From Lentibacillus lipolyticus (GTDB lineage: Bacteria > Bacillota > Bacilli > Bacillales > Amphibacillaceae), in NCBI GenBank assembly GCA_004145795.1, contig SEIO01000004.1, positions 1 through 64,000 of the forward strand: a stretch of 64,000 nucleotides of DNA. Direction: 5' to 3'. Numbering within the stretch: the first letter of the stretch is position 1; every line of letters starts with the position of its first letter. Shown here in pieces: positions 7,803-17,074 of this stretch. Both the position numbers and the translations under genes were made by a program. A model generated the notes under the pieces. It saw only the letters and a program-made list of their open reading frames with translations, was not told the DNA's origin and made no database searches.

Positions 7803-10754
7803 GTGGAAAATCAGGACCATGTCATTGTGACCATTGATGGGGAAGAGTATCTGGCTGCACCTGACCAGAATTTATTGGATCTGATTAACACGACGGGGAA
7901 GTTTGTTCCGCAAATTTGCTACAACGAGGCATTGGGCCCTGTCCAGACCTGTGACACTTGTATGGTGGAAGCGGATGGGGATATCGTACGTGCGTGCGGG
8001 ACAACAGTGAAGGCGGGGATGCACGTTCAAACCGATCCCGTTCACGTGAATGAAGCACAGAAAGAAGCGCTGGACAGAATCCTGGAGAAGCATGAGCTGT
8101 ATTGCACTGTCTGTGATTACAATAACGGATCATGTGAGATTCATAATACGGTGCAGGAATTTGGACTGGAACACCAGTCACGCCCGTTTGAACCGAAACC
8201 CTATGAAGTTGACAATTCAAGTCCGTTTTATCGGTATGATCCGGATCAGTGTATTTTGTGTGGGCGCTGTGTGGAAGTGTGTCAGGATGTTCAGGTCAAT
8301 GAAACACTTCTGATTGACTGGAATCGTGAACAGCCGCGTGTTATTTGGGATAATGATGTGCCGATTGATGAGTCGTCGTGTGTTAGCTGCGGCCAGTGTG
8401 TAACGGTTTGTCCATGCAACGCCCTGATGGAGACGTCCATGGTTGGCGAGGCAGGCTATATGACCGACCACGAGCCAGGGCTGCTTCGATCAATGATTGC
8501 CGCGACGAAGACAGTAGAGCCTGGGTACGGTCCACTGTTTGCCGTTTCCGATACAGAGGCCGCGATGCGGGAGGAGCGGATTGAAAAAACGAAAACGGTC
8601 TGTACATACTGCGGTGTTGGCTGCACATTTGATGTATGGACAAAAGACCGGAAAGTACTGAAAGTGGAGCCACAGCAGGAATCACCGGCAAACGGTATCT
8701 CTACCTGTGTGAAAGGCAAATTCGGCTGGGATTACGTGAATTCGGGGGAACGCCTGACCAAACCGCTCATCCGTGATGGGGAATCGTTTGTCGAAGTGGA
8801 GTGGGATGTGGCGCTGGATTACACCGCCAAACGCTTTCAGGAAATAAAGGAAGCAAAAGGTGCAGATGCACTTGGGTTCATTGCCTCATCAAAAGCGACG
8901 AATGAAGAGTCGTATGCCATGCAGAAATTGGCCCGGCAGGCAGTTGGCACGAATAATGTTGATAATTGCTCCCGGTATTGCCAGGCACCGGCAACGAAAG
9001 GACTGTTTCGCACGGTTGGGCATGGAGGTGACTCCGGTTCTATCGATGACATCGCCAAGGCAGATATGGTGATAACAATTGGATCCAATACAGCCGAGTC
9101 ACATCCTGTTCTTGCTTCGCGAATAAAACGGTCACAAAAATTATTCGGACAAAAGCTCTACGTGTTTGATTTGCGCAAACAAGAAATGGGACAGCGTGCG
9201 GACCGGTTTTTTCAGCCGAAAAGTGGGACCGATCTCGTCTGGCTCTCCGCTGTCACGAAATATATTATTGATCAGGGCTGGGAAGACAGTGCCTTCATCG
9301 ACAAGTGGGTGAACGAATTTGACGCATACAAACAATCCTTGGAGCCGTTCACACTCGAATACGCTGAAGAAATGACCGGCATTGCCAAAGAAGATCTGAT
9401 GGAGATTGCCAAACAGGCTGCCAGTGTTGATAAGCTTGCTATATGCTGGGCCATGGGTGTAACTCAGCACCAGCTCGGCAGTGATACTAGTACAGCCATC
9501 TCCAATCTGCTGCTAGTAACCGGCAACTATATGCGGGAAGGAACAGGTGCCTATCCACTAAGGGGCCATAATAACGTGCAGGGCTGCAGTGACTTCGGAA
9601 GCATGCCAAACTTCTTCCCTGGATATGAAGGGGTTGCTTCCGATGATGTGCGCCAGCGCTATGAAGCCGCATGGGGTGTGGACATTCCTGCGGTTCCCGG
9701 AAAAGATAACCATGAAATGATCGGCGCTATTCATGAAGGAGATCTAACATGTTTGTATGTCCTTGGGGAAGACACTGGTATTGTGGATGCCAACATTAAT
9801 TACGTAACAGCTGCATTTGAAAAGCTGGAGTTCTTTGTTGTGCAGGATTTATTTTTAACCGAAACGGCGAAATATGCGGATGTCATCTTACCGGCGGTCC
9901 CAAGCTTAGAAAAAGAAGGAACGTTTACCAATACGGAACGCCGTATCCAGCGGCTTTATAAAGCACTTGATCCTGTTGGGGATGCACGCCCGGATTGGCA
10001 GATTATCATGGATCTTGCTAAGCGGCTGGGCTATGAATGGAATTATAAGAGCCCATCAGACATTATGGATGAGGCCGCGTCCCTTGCGCCGTTATTTGCG
10101 GGTGTCAGCTATGACCGGCTCACCGGATACAACAGCCTGCAGTGGCCGGTTGCTGCAGATGGTACCGATACGCCGCTTTTATTTACGGACGGCTTTCCAT
10201 TTGCAGATAACAAAGCAAGGTTCTACCCGCTTTCATTTGAGCTGCGATATGAAACGGATGACGAATATGATCTGCACGTCAATAATGGGCGCGTGCTGGA
10301 GCACTTCCACGAAGGGAACATGACGTATAAGTCGGCAGCCATTACTAGTAAAATGCCAACCGTGTTTATAGAAATCTCGCCTGAGCTGGCGAAAGAGCGC
10401 GGTATTCATGAAGGTGCTGAAGTGAAACTGGTATCGAGAGCAGGCGAAGTGACTGGTCCGGTACATGTTACCGATCGGGTCAGCGGTAATGAATTGTATC
10501 TACCTTTGAATGATAACGGGAAAACCGCCATCAATTATTTGACGGACAATAGTGTGGATAAAGATACGGATACACCCGCGTATAAAGAGGTTGCGGTGAA
10601 AATGGAAGTCATCAAGAAAAAAGGAAAAAGTCCGCTGCCGCCAAACAACTATCGGCGCGGTAATCCACAGCCGCAAATTAGTGTCCGTGTTGAGGAGAAA
10701 TGGGAACGCGATGACTATATTTTTCCAGGAAGTCAGGTGAAGCAGAATGGCTGA
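7803..10754 (+). CDS. fdhA: Formate dehydrogenase, molybdopterin catalytic subunit
   Basis: Oxidises formate to CO2 with a molybdenum or tungsten bis-MGD cofactor. About 983 residues. From the N-terminus: a 2Fe-2S ferredoxin domain with C-x11-CDTC near 39-53, a His-Cys [4Fe-4S] segment [14 protein letters not shown] near 103, two 4Fe-4S motifs (CILCGRC near 150, CVSCGQC near 193), the catalytic-subunit cluster CTYCGVGC near 267, then the molybdopterin domain. The Mo ligand is Cys in NCSRYCQAP near 388, not selenocysteine. The GTG at 7803 follows GGAGGGG; a TTG at 7788 overlaps that site. The gene overlaps the next by 8 bases. It resembles B. subtilis YrhE/YjgC. Moco genes moeA and moaA lie about 10 kb away. 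Confidence 0.95.
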   Translation: MENQDHVIVTIDGEEYLAAPDQNLLDLINTTGKFVPQICYNEALGPVQTCDTCMVEADGDIVRACGTTVKAGMHVQTDPVHVNEAQKEALDRILEKHELYCTVCDYNNGSCEIHNTVQEFGLEHQSRPFEPKPYEVDNSSPFYRYDPDQCILCGRCVEVCQDVQVNETLLIDWNREQPRVIWDNDVPIDESSCVSCGQCVTVCPCNALMETSMVGEAGYMTDHEPGLLRSMIAATKTVEPGYGPLFAVSDTEAAMREERIEKTKTVCTYCGVGCTFDVWTKDRKVLKVEPQQESPANGISTCVKGKFGWDYVNSGERLTKPLIRDGESFVEVEWDVALDYTAKRFQEIKEAKGADALGFIASSKATNEESYAMQKLARQAVGTNNVDNCSRYCQAPATKGLFRTVGHGGDSGSIDDIAKADMVITIGSNTAESHPVLASRIKRSQKLFGQKLYVFDLRKQEMGQRADRFFQPKSGTDLVWLSAVTKYIIDQGWEDSAFIDKWVNEFDAYKQSLEPFTLEYAEEMTGIAKEDLMEIAKQAASVDKLAICWAMGVTQHQLGSDTSTAISNLLLVTGNYMREGTGAYPLRGHNNVQGCSDFGSMPNFFPGYEGVASDDVRQRYEAAWGVDIPAVPGKDNHEMIGAIHEGDLTCLYVLGEDTGIVDANINYVTAAFEKLEFFVVQDLFLTETAKYADVILPAVPSLEKEGTFTNTERRIQRLYKALDPVGDARPDWQIIMDLAKRLGYEWNYKSPSDIMDEAASLAPLFAGVSYDRLTGYNSLQWPVAADGTDTPLLFTDGFPFADNKARFYPLSFELRYETDDEYDLHVNNGRVLEHFHEGNMTYKSAAITSKMPTVFIEISPELAKERGIHEGAEVKLVSRAGEVTGPVHVTDRVSGNELYLPLNDNGKTAINYLTDNSVDKDTDTPAYKEVAVKMEVIKKKGKSPLPPNNYRRGNPQPQISVRVEEKWERDDYIFPGSQVKQNG

Positions 10755-11214
10755 AAAACTATCAAATGTAAAGCGCATGGAGGTTCCCGCGGAGACAATC
10801 CGCCAGCGCAATCTGGAAGAAGTAGCAACGGCGGTCAGCGAAAATAAGGAAGCTATCCTGAAGGGAATCGATTTACTGGAATCCTTAAACCAAAGTGAAA
10901 CACTTGATATGCTGACTGCGCTCGTGAAACATCGGGAAGACGCACTGGCCAATGTCATGCGCGAAATCAATAAGCCGGAGTATGCCGCGCCAGTAGAAAA
11001 CGTAACCAAACTCTTTCAAATAGCGGGAAAACTGGATGTAGAGGAACTGCAGTACTTTGCCGATCGGATGAATTATGCCGTCAAGGAGGCTGCTGCATCG
11101 GAGGCTTCTGGCAAAACATCGTATATGGATCTGTTGAAAGCATTGAAAGATCCGGAAATTAATCGAAGCATCACCATGATGCTGCAGTTCTTGCGCGGCA
11201 TGGGGAAAGCGTAG
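10747..11214 (+). CDS. DUF1641 protein, formate dehydrogenase partner
   Basis: 155 residues, mostly helical and charged, with the DUF1641 pattern at the C-terminus ([14 protein letters not shown], then [10 protein letters not shown]). The start overlaps fdhA by 8 bases, so the two are translationally coupled. DUF1641 proteins (B. subtilis YrhD, YjgD) accompany this FdhA type and probably act as a small subunit or assembly factor; the exact role is not established. A perfect 30-base palindrome ends the operon. Confidence 0.88.
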   Translation: MAEKLSNVKRMEVPAETIRQRNLEEVATAVSENKEAILKGIDLLESLNQSETLDMLTALVKHREDALANVMREINKPEYAAPVENVTKLFQIAGKLDVEELQYFADRMNYAVKEAAASEASGKTSYMDLLKALKDPEINRSITMMLQFLRGMGKA

Positions 11215-11250
11215 TCATTAGAAAGTACCCCCCGTTTTTTTAGAGGCGGA

Positions 11251-11284
11251 AATCCTGACAGTGGATCCACTGTCAGGATTTTTA
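11251..11284 (+). terminator. Terminator after the formate dehydrogenase operon
   Basis: AATCCTGACAGTGGA and TCCACTGTCAGGATT form a perfect 30-base palindrome followed by TTT. On the minus strand the flanking AAA also gives a T-run, so it can work both ways. Confidence 0.8.
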
Positions 11285-11369
11285 GTGTGCCTGATTTTCC
11301 AAAGGTTTGATAAGAAAGATTAGTCGGTGTTCAGGAAACATCAACTCATGATTACGTTATTCTTTTTCA

Positions 11370-11580
11370 GTGCGTGTTCAAAAAGGAGGATAAAAAGGAC
11401 CGGCAGGCTAACTTCGCGACGTCCTGTCGCAACGCCTGCACTAGCACGTCCTGTGCGTCGAAATTTCGAGGCGGCGCAGCTTTGAGTAGCGGAGTGTATG
11501 CAAATTAATACATGAGCAACGGAAAAGCAAGCCAACGAAGAAATTCGATGTGTCATTTTTACCGGACTTTTTGAACAACC
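11370..11580 (-). repeat. MITE-like intergenic repeat, copy A (211 bp, with extra module)
   Basis: The ends are inverted: GTGTTCAAAAAG at the left and CTTTTTGAACAACC at the right. Read on the minus strand it runs GGTTGTTCAAAAAGTCCGG, then AATTTCTTCGTTGGCTTG, GCTACTCAAAGCTGCG, and CCTTTTTATCCTCC, and matches copy B at 29354-29506 on the plus strand almost base for base. Copy A is longer because it contains the two-hairpin module at 11406-11462. No protein is encoded; size and structure fit a non-autonomous element. Confidence 0.8.
11406..11462 (-). repeat. 57-bp two-hairpin module (AGGAC loops), copy 1
   Basis: On the minus strand GCAC-AGGAC-GTGC and TTGCGAC-AGGAC-GTCGCGAA are two hairpins, each with AGGAC in the loop, joined by TAGTGCAGGC. 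It aligns without gaps to 31797-31853 (47 of 57 identical), and several of the differences are compensatory inside the stems. Confidence 0.75.
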
Positions 11581-11762
11581 TTTCTCAGGCAAAAATATAT
11601 TTTCATTGAGTAACCAGATTCATAATGATATTATATTCAAAACATTTATATTTATCTGCATTTATAGTAAAATGTAGTTGTACTAGAAAGTGTTACCGCA
11701 TATGTTTTAGTGGGGTGCTTTAATGTTTGATGCAGTCACTAATTAAAAAGGGGGAAGAACGT

Positions 11763-13508
11763 ATGAGTGGTGTTCTGGCCGCGGTGATCGGGCTGGTGGT
11801 TTTTGGGCTGGGCTATCGGTATTATTCCAAGTTTGTAGCAGAGAAAATTTTCCGGCTTGATCCCAACTATGTTACACCGGCACACAAGTATAAAGATGGT
11901 GTCGACTTTGTACCGACGAACAAATTTGTTCTGTGGGGACATCATTTCACATCTGTTGCAGGTGCGGCACCGATTCTTGGACCAGCCATTGCTGTTTATT
12001 GGGGCTGGCTGCCGGCATTGTTGTGGGTTGTCTTGGGAACTGTTTTTGCTGCAGGTGTTCATGACTTTGGTACGCTCGTTCTGTCCGTCCGCAATAAAGG
12101 ACAATCCATTGGTACCTTGGCGGATAAATTAATTGGTCAGCGAGCAAAGATGTTGTTTTTATTTATTATTCTGATTCTCGTGCTGATGGTGAATGCGGTG
12201 TTTGCATGGGTGATTGCCAATCTATTTGTTTCGTATCCGGCGAGTGTTCTTCCGGTGTTTATCCAAATTCCGCTGGCCATTTGGATTGGCCGTGCCGTTT
12301 ATAAACGGAAGACAAAGATGCTTGGGCCATCACTTGCGGCACTCGGCGTCATGTATCTGTTCGCTATTATTTCCAGTAAATGGGGAATTTTACAGATTGA
12401 TTTAGTTCAGTATATGGGTGGAGAAGGAAGTGCTGGCCTGTTCGGCCTAGGTGCCGTCAACAGTGCGTTTCTTATCTGGATTGTCATTTTGATGGCTTAT
12501 GTCTATATTGCCTCTACCATCCCAGTCTGGAAGCTGTTACAGCCACGCGATTTTATTAATTCGCACCAGCTTGTGGTTGGGCTTGCTATTTTATATCTTG
12601 GTCTATTGTTTACGAATCCGGAAATTACAGCACCTATTACGAATCCTGGTGCAGATACATCATGGTTTCCGTTGTTATTCATTACCGTTGCCTGTGGTGC
12701 GATATCCGGTTTTCACGGGCTAGTCTCGAGTGGAACATCGTCCAAACAGCTTAATCGGGAAACCGATGCCCGCTTTGTCGGCTACTTTGGGGCGGTCGGT
12801 GAAGGATCGCTTGCATTGATATCCATCTTAGCGGTTGTGACATTTTTTGGAAGTACGGATGAGTTTCTGGCAACATACAGCAGCTTTCAGGCAGCGAACG
12901 CTTCCGGGTTGAATGTTTTTGTCGAAGGAGCTAGCGCATTAGCTACCGGATTGATGATTCCGCCTGATATCGCCGGGACCATTGTGTCGGTCATTATTGT
13001 CAGCTTTGCCGCAACAACATTGGATACAGCGGTTCGTATGATGCGTTATATCATTTCTGAGCTCGGCGTGGAGTATAACGTGCCAGCGCTTTCTAAAAAG
13101 CATGTAGCCACATCGGTAGCAGTTATCTCCAGTACCATTCTGGTGTTGCTGCCTGAAGGATCGAAAGGATTTGGATCTGGCGGTTACTTGCTCTGGCCAC
13201 TGTTCGGGACATCGAATCAGCTGCTCGCAGGCATCAGTTTGCTGCTCCTGTCGATCTGGTTGAAAAGACGCGGCAGTAACTATCTAATAACGTTAATTCC
13301 AATGATCTTTTTGATGTTCATGACCTTATGGGCCATGTTCCAAAAAGTAATATTTGAGTGGTCATGGCTTGGCAGCGATCCGAAAATGCTTTTGTTCGTT
13401 CTCGGGGCAATCATCTTTGTGTTCGCCGTCTGGATTGTATTGACAGCGTTCAGCGCTTTAACGAAGGGAATGGAGACAACTGATGATTTAGACAAAAAAG
13501 TGAAATGA
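11763..13508 (+). CDS. cstA: Carbon starvation protein CstA family (peptide/pyruvate-type transporter)
   Basis: 581 residues with many membrane segments. The N-terminal VIGLVVFGLGYRYYSKF and PTNKFVLWGHHFTSVAGAAP followed by GPAIAVYWGW are hallmarks of the CstA family, and SGFHGLVSSGTSSKQL is the mid-protein signature. Family members take up peptides or pyruvate in starved cells. The ATG at 11763 follows AGGGGGAAG. Downstream genes on the same strand encode a cory-CC-star protein and an ArsA-like ATPase, a repeated association of this CstA subtype. Substrate is not evident. Confidence 0.93.
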   Translation: MSGVLAAVIGLVVFGLGYRYYSKFVAEKIFRLDPNYVTPAHKYKDGVDFVPTNKFVLWGHHFTSVAGAAPILGPAIAVYWGWLPALLWVVLGTVFAAGVHDFGTLVLSVRNKGQSIGTLADKLIGQRAKMLFLFIILILVLMVNAVFAWVIANLFVSYPASVLPVFIQIPLAIWIGRAVYKRKTKMLGPSLAALGVMYLFAIISSKWGILQIDLVQYMGGEGSAGLFGLGAVNSAFLIWIVILMAYVYIASTIPVWKLLQPRDFINSHQLVVGLAILYLGLLFTNPEITAPITNPGADTSWFPLLFITVACGAISGFHGLVSSGTSSKQLNRETDARFVGYFGAVGEGSLALISILAVVTFFGSTDEFLATYSSFQAANASGLNVFVEGASALATGLMIPPDIAGTIVSVIIVSFAATTLDTAVRMMRYIISELGVEYNVPALSKKHVATSVAVISSTILVLLPEGSKGFGSGGYLLWPLFGTSNQLLAGISLLLLSIWLKRRGSNYLITLIPMIFLMFMTLWAMFQKVIFEWSWLGSDPKMLLFVLGAIIFVFAVWIVLTAFSALTKGMETTDDLDKKVK

Positions 13509-13522
13509 CTTATTTTCCCATA

Positions 13523-13553
13523 GAAGGTGCCGGTAGCTGATGTTGGCACCTTC
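13523..13553 (+). terminator. Hairpin between cstA and the cory-CC-star gene
   Basis: GAAGGTGCC pairs with GGCACCTTC around a 13-base loop. No long T-run follows, so it may attenuate or stabilise the upstream mRNA rather than fully terminate. Confidence 0.4.
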
Positions 13554-13611
13554 TCATCATGGTGGCAGTACATGCTAATAGGGTAGGTAAGTCCATTAAA
13601 GAGGTGATCAT

Positions 13612-13869
13612 ATGTTTGAACAACTGAAGAAGCTGGCCGCATTTTACGAAGAAGTGCTAACCATGCCGCACCGCCAGGAAATAGCCAGAGAACTGAGAGA
13701 CCAGGATGATTTATTTCTGCTTCTTTTGTACTCAGAAATGCTGGGTATTCCTAATCCAGTTTATTACTATACGCTGGAGTTGTACCCGTACATGATTGAA
13801 GAATTTCACGACTGGCATTTGCGGATGGGGATGGCAAAGTCACCGCTGACAGGGATTCGCTGCTGCTAG
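13612..13869 (+). CDS. Cory-CC-star small protein
   Basis: 85 residues, acidic and helical, ending in Arg-Cys-Cys just before the stop; this C-terminal CC gives the family its name. It opens MFEQLKKLAAFYEEVL and has a tyrosine-rich middle (NPVYYYTLELYPYM). The start follows AGAGGTGATCAT. It lies between cstA and an ArsA/Get3-like ATPase. The terminal cysteine pair could bind a metal or be a redox or attachment site, perhaps handled by the ATPase; that is inference. Confidence 0.8.
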   Translation: MFEQLKKLAAFYEEVLTMPHRQEIARELRDQDDLFLLLLYSEMLGIPNPVYYYTLELYPYMIEEFHDWHLRMGMAKSPLTGIRCC

Positions 13870-13952
13870 CGGCAAGAACGAATGCACTATACCAGGGGAA
13901 AATAATAAAGTGACCATGAAACGATTGAGGTGCTTGGAAAGGGAGCCAGATA

Positions 13953-14894
13953 ATGGAATTTTTAAACAAGAAAATTATATTTGCAGGCGGTAAAGGTGGA
14001 ACCGGGAAATCCACCTCTGCTGCGGCCATTGCTTGGAGATCAGCACAGGAAGGGTTTCAAACGTTACTAATTTCGACGGATCCAGCTCACAATGTAGGAG
14101 ACATATTTCAGCGTCCGATTGGTGGCGATTTTACCACGCTATCGAATAACCTGACAGCAATTGAAATCGATCCGCAAAAAGAAACGGAGGCTTATATCAA
14201 AGAGGTTAAATCAAACATCGGCAATGTGGTGCATTCCGGCATGATGGAAGAAGTGCATCGTCAGTTGGATACAGCCAAAGCATCACCAGGAGCAGATGAA
14301 GCGGCGTTATTTGATAAATTAATATCGATTATTTTAGAAGAGAGCCAGAACTATGATAAGCTAGTATTTGATACAGCACCGACAGGTCATACAATCCGCT
14401 TGCTATCATTGCCGGAGTTGATGGGCGTATGGATTGAGGGAATGCTAAAAAAACGACAGAAAACAAATGAAAATTACAGCCAATTGCTGCATGATGGTGA
14501 GCCTGTCGATGATCCGATTTATGATGTACTGAAGAAACGACAGGAACGGTTTGCCAAAGCGCGAGAAATACTTCTTGACGACAGTGTGACCGGTTTTGTT
14601 TTTATTGTTAACCCGGAGCGGCTGTCGATTGTGGAAACGAAAAAGGCCATCGCGCTGCTAGGGGATTATCATTTGCATGTGAAAACACTCGTTGTCAATA
14701 AAGTGTTGCCTCAAGACGCTGACGGCGAATTTTTGCAGAAGCGGAAAACATACGAACAACAATATTTGGATCTCATTGACGAAACATTTCCAAGTCAAGA
14801 AAAGATTTATGTACCGCTTTTTTCGCATGATATTACCGAAAAACAGCATCTCAATCAGTTCAGCAGTTATTACAGGAGGGATTGTGTAAGATGA
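13953..14894 (+). CDS. ArsA/Get3 (TRC40)-family ATPase
   Basis: 313 residues. The deviant Walker A KGGTGKST is near residue 13 with the family's signature lysine (GGKGGTGKST), STDPAHNVGDIF is the A-loop/switch I, and DTAPTGHTIRLLSLP is switch II. There is one ATPase domain, as in Get3, not the fused pair of classic ArsA, and no arsenic-binding CxxC triplet is apparent. Relatives handle arsenite export or insertion of tail-anchored membrane proteins. Its stop overlaps the start of the next gene (ATGA). The cstA/cory neighbourhood suggests a role in assembling or regulating CstA. Confidence 0.88.
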   Translation: MEFLNKKIIFAGGKGGTGKSTSAAAIAWRSAQEGFQTLLISTDPAHNVGDIFQRPIGGDFTTLSNNLTAIEIDPQKETEAYIKEVKSNIGNVVHSGMMEEVHRQLDTAKASPGADEAALFDKLISIILEESQNYDKLVFDTAPTGHTIRLLSLPELMGVWIEGMLKKRQKTNENYSQLLHDGEPVDDPIYDVLKKRQERFAKAREILLDDSVTGFVFIVNPERLSIVETKKAIALLGDYHLHVKTLVVNKVLPQDADGEFLQKRKTYEQQYLDLIDETFPSQEKIYVPLFSHDITEKQHLNQFSSYYRRDCVR

Positions 14895-15874
14895 AAGCAT
14901 TTGTACATGAATATGGGGAATTGCAGCTGAAAGAAATGGACAAACCGTTTGCAGACCACGGACAGGTCACGGTTGCGTTAAAAACGGCGGGACTAAATCG
15001 GCGGGACTGTGCTGTCCCTGGCCGCAGAGGGGAGAAAGCAGACGCATTGATCCTTGGTTCGGACGGTGCAGGTGTCATCGAATCGGTTGGCGAGGGAGTG
15101 ACCGAGTTCGCTGTCGGTGATGAAGTCATCATTAATCCATCGCTTGGCTGGTACGAAAACAGTGATGTACCACCGGAACAGTTTGAGATTTTAGGAATGC
15201 CTGATCATGGAACATTCGCTGAACATATTGTACTGTCAGCTGAGCAATTGGAAAAGAAACCGGCACACTTGTCATGGGATGAGGCAGGAGTGCTCGCCTT
15301 AGCAGGGTTGACTGGCTATCGGGCCCTGTTCACGAGAGGTGGTGTCACCAAAGGCGAAACAGTATTCATTCCTGGAGCGGGAAGCGGCGTGGCGACGTTT
15401 CTTATTCAATTTGCAAAACAAGCGGGCGCACGCGTGATTGTCAGTTCCCGAAGTGCAGCAAAACGAGAGCAAGCAGAAGAGCTCGGCGCTGATCGCGCTA
15501 TTGATACGAACAGCAGCTGGCCGGAAGCGTTAGCAGATGAAACGGTTGACTTGGTGATTGACAGTGTCGGCAAAGCAACGTTTAATCGTTCATTGGAGGT
15601 TCTGAAAAAGGGCGGCAGGATTGTGACGTTCGGTGCAACGACAGAAGACACCGTTGAGCTGAATCTGCGGTCATTTTTCTATGGACAGTATCAGTTGATA
15701 GGCACAACGATGGGAAGCAGGGAAGAGCTTCGTGCAATGCTGGATTATGTGGACAGCCATCAGGTACAACCTGTGGTGGACCGTACATTTCCGCTTCATG
15801 AAGCATCCGATGCTTTGAATTATGTAAAAGAATCCAAGCAATTTGGTAAAGTCGCACTGCATATTAAGGAATAG
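14891..15874 (+). CDS. Zinc-independent alcohol dehydrogenase/quinone oxidoreductase-like protein
   Basis: 327 residues of the medium-chain dehydrogenase superfamily: N-terminal GroES-like domain (GSDGAGVIESVGEG near residue 57), then an NADPH-binding Rossmann fold. The catalytic Zn ligand set is not evident, so it is quinone-oxidoreductase-like rather than a true alcohol dehydrogenase. The ATG at 14891 overlaps the ATPase stop by four bases behind AGGAGGG, indicating translational coupling. Substrate is unknown. A terminator at 15879 ends the unit. Confidence 0.85.
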   Translation: MKAFVHEYGELQLKEMDKPFADHGQVTVALKTAGLNRRDCAVPGRRGEKADALILGSDGAGVIESVGEGVTEFAVGDEVIINPSLGWYENSDVPPEQFEILGMPDHGTFAEHIVLSAEQLEKKPAHLSWDEAGVLALAGLTGYRALFTRGGVTKGETVFIPGAGSGVATFLIQFAKQAGARVIVSSRSAAKREQAEELGADRAIDTNSSWPEALADETVDLVIDSVGKATFNRSLEVLKKGGRIVTFGATTEDTVELNLRSFFYGQYQLIGTTMGSREELRAMLDYVDSHQVQPVVDRTFPLHEASDALNYVKESKQFGKVALHIKE

Positions 15875-15878
15875 CATC

Positions 15879-15912
15879 AAACAGGTCCCTGGTTAACAGG
15901 GCCTGTTTCTTT
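15879..15912 (+). terminator. Terminator after the quinone oxidoreductase-like gene
   Basis: AAACAGGTCCCTG pairs with CAGGGCCTGTTT around GTTAA, with TTTC-TTT downstream. Confidence 0.75.
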
Positions 15913-15951
15913 GCTTGGGATGGTCCGGCCGGATTCCTGCTGGCCGTTTTC

Positions 15952-16818
15952 TTAGTTAAGGTAAGGTGTTATTTTATCTATACCCTTCTGGAGTCGTTCG
16001 CTGTTTTTTTGGTACAATGCTTTGGCTTCTTCGTTTTCTGTTTCCAGTGCAAACATTTCCAAATCCGCCTGGCATTTTTTCAAGGTTGCCAAAAGGAGTG
16101 GCTTTTCGGCAGGTGTCGGGACGGATAGCTGATCATCGAATAGATCAACTGTCAACTGTCCGTCACTGTCAACCTGTCCGAGAAAAACATTTTCAATGCT
16201 GACATTCATCTTTTCCAATTCGGTTTCCAGCCAATTAGGGTTTAGAGACGCATTGGCCAGTGGTTCCAGCAGCATTTTTCCATCCATAATAACAGTTTGC
16301 GGTTCTTTCGATGGCGATACTTTTGTTCCCAGCATCTTAGGGGTGACAGGTTGCTGTTCCTTTTTAGGCAGCACATTTACATCGCCGTTTGGTTCGATTA
16401 CCGCAAATTCAACATCAGCAGCGTTAAAAATATTGTTGCTGCGCAGGCTGCCGAGCAGATCATCCGTCGTAATGCGTTCTTTTTTCAGATTATCGTCCAT
16501 AATCTTACCATTTTGAATCAGTACCGTTCCTTTTCCTTTCGTTACGTCACGGAATCGTTTGCTTTTAAGCGCAATAAATTCTGCAGCAACTGGAATGATG
16601 AACCAGACGGCCAGCGCTAAGCCCCCATAGGAAACTGGAATGTCTGAACTGATTGCACTCAGAGCAATGATGCCTCCTATCACAATCATCAGCATATATT
16701 GGAAAACGGTCAGCTGTGACAGCTTTTTTTTGCCGAAGCCTTTGCTCAGCAGGAATAAAATGAGTAGTAATATTGTGGAACGAATAATTATTTCAATCCA
16801 ACCCGGCATGGTATCCAT
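15952..16818 (-). CDS. yetF: DUF421 (YetF) membrane protein with C-terminal DUF1657-like domain
   Basis: 288 residues. Three hydrophobic segments (about residues 8-85) are followed by the DUF421 cytoplasmic domain (KGTVLIQNGKIMDDNLKKER, TTDDLLGSLR). The last 60 residues (ATLKKCQADLEMFALETEN onward) resemble the free-standing DUF1657 proteins encoded in the same operon. It is the last gene of a seven-gene spore operon and matches the YetF-type protein of spoVA2mob operons. In that operon such proteins contribute to spore heat resistance; the mechanism is open. It is 33 bases after the second DUF1657 gene's stop region. Confidence 0.88.
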   Translation of the reverse strand: MDTMPGWIEIIIRSTILLLILFLLSKGFGKKKLSQLTVFQYMLMIVIGGIIALSAISSDIPVSYGGLALAVWFIIPVAAEFIALKSKRFRDVTKGKGTVLIQNGKIMDDNLKKERITTDDLLGSLRSNNIFNAADVEFAVIEPNGDVNVLPKKEQQPVTPKMLGTKVSPSKEPQTVIMDGKMLLEPLANASLNPNWLETELEKMNVSIENVFLGQVDSDGQLTVDLFDDQLSVPTPAEKPLLLATLKKCQADLEMFALETENEEAKALYQKNSERLQKGIDKITPYLN

Positions 16819-16858
16819 CCTTTTTTACCTTATCTTTCTCTTGATTAATGATGCTTTA

Positions 16859-17062
16859 TCAGCTTTTATACTGCGGTTCTTCCCTGGTGAGGAAAATGAC
16901 TTGCTGCTCCAAATCCTGTTTGACGGTTCGCACGGTATTTCGTGCTTCTCTGAATGCTTTTTCCGTTTCTTGATCTTGTGTCTTAGCTGCGAGTGTTTCC
17001 AATGTTGCATCAGCGTTCTTAAGCGAAGCATAACATCCTTTTACTTGCGAACTGACAGTCAT
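16859..17062 (-). CDS. DUF1657 protein, second copy
   Basis: 67 residues, one helical hairpin, starting MTVSSQVKGCYASLKNA and ending EEPQYKS. It is a paralogue of the first gene of the operon (same MTVSSQVK start and EEPQYK end). The domain is typical of spore-associated Firmicutes proteins; the function is unknown. It lies between spoVAEb and the yetF-type gene, exactly as in spoVA2mob operons. Confidence 0.85.
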   Translation of the reverse strand: MTVSSQVKGCYASLKNADATLETLAAKTQDQETEKAFREARNTVRTVKQDLEQQVIFLTREEPQYKS

Positions 17063-17074
17063 GATGAAGTCCTC

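Noticed and set aside
11341-11592. 83-residue minus-strand frame sharing text with a frame at 29338-29589
   Set aside because: The shared residues come from the DNA repeat read in matching frames, with different lengths and no start signals, so this is a repeat, not a protein family.
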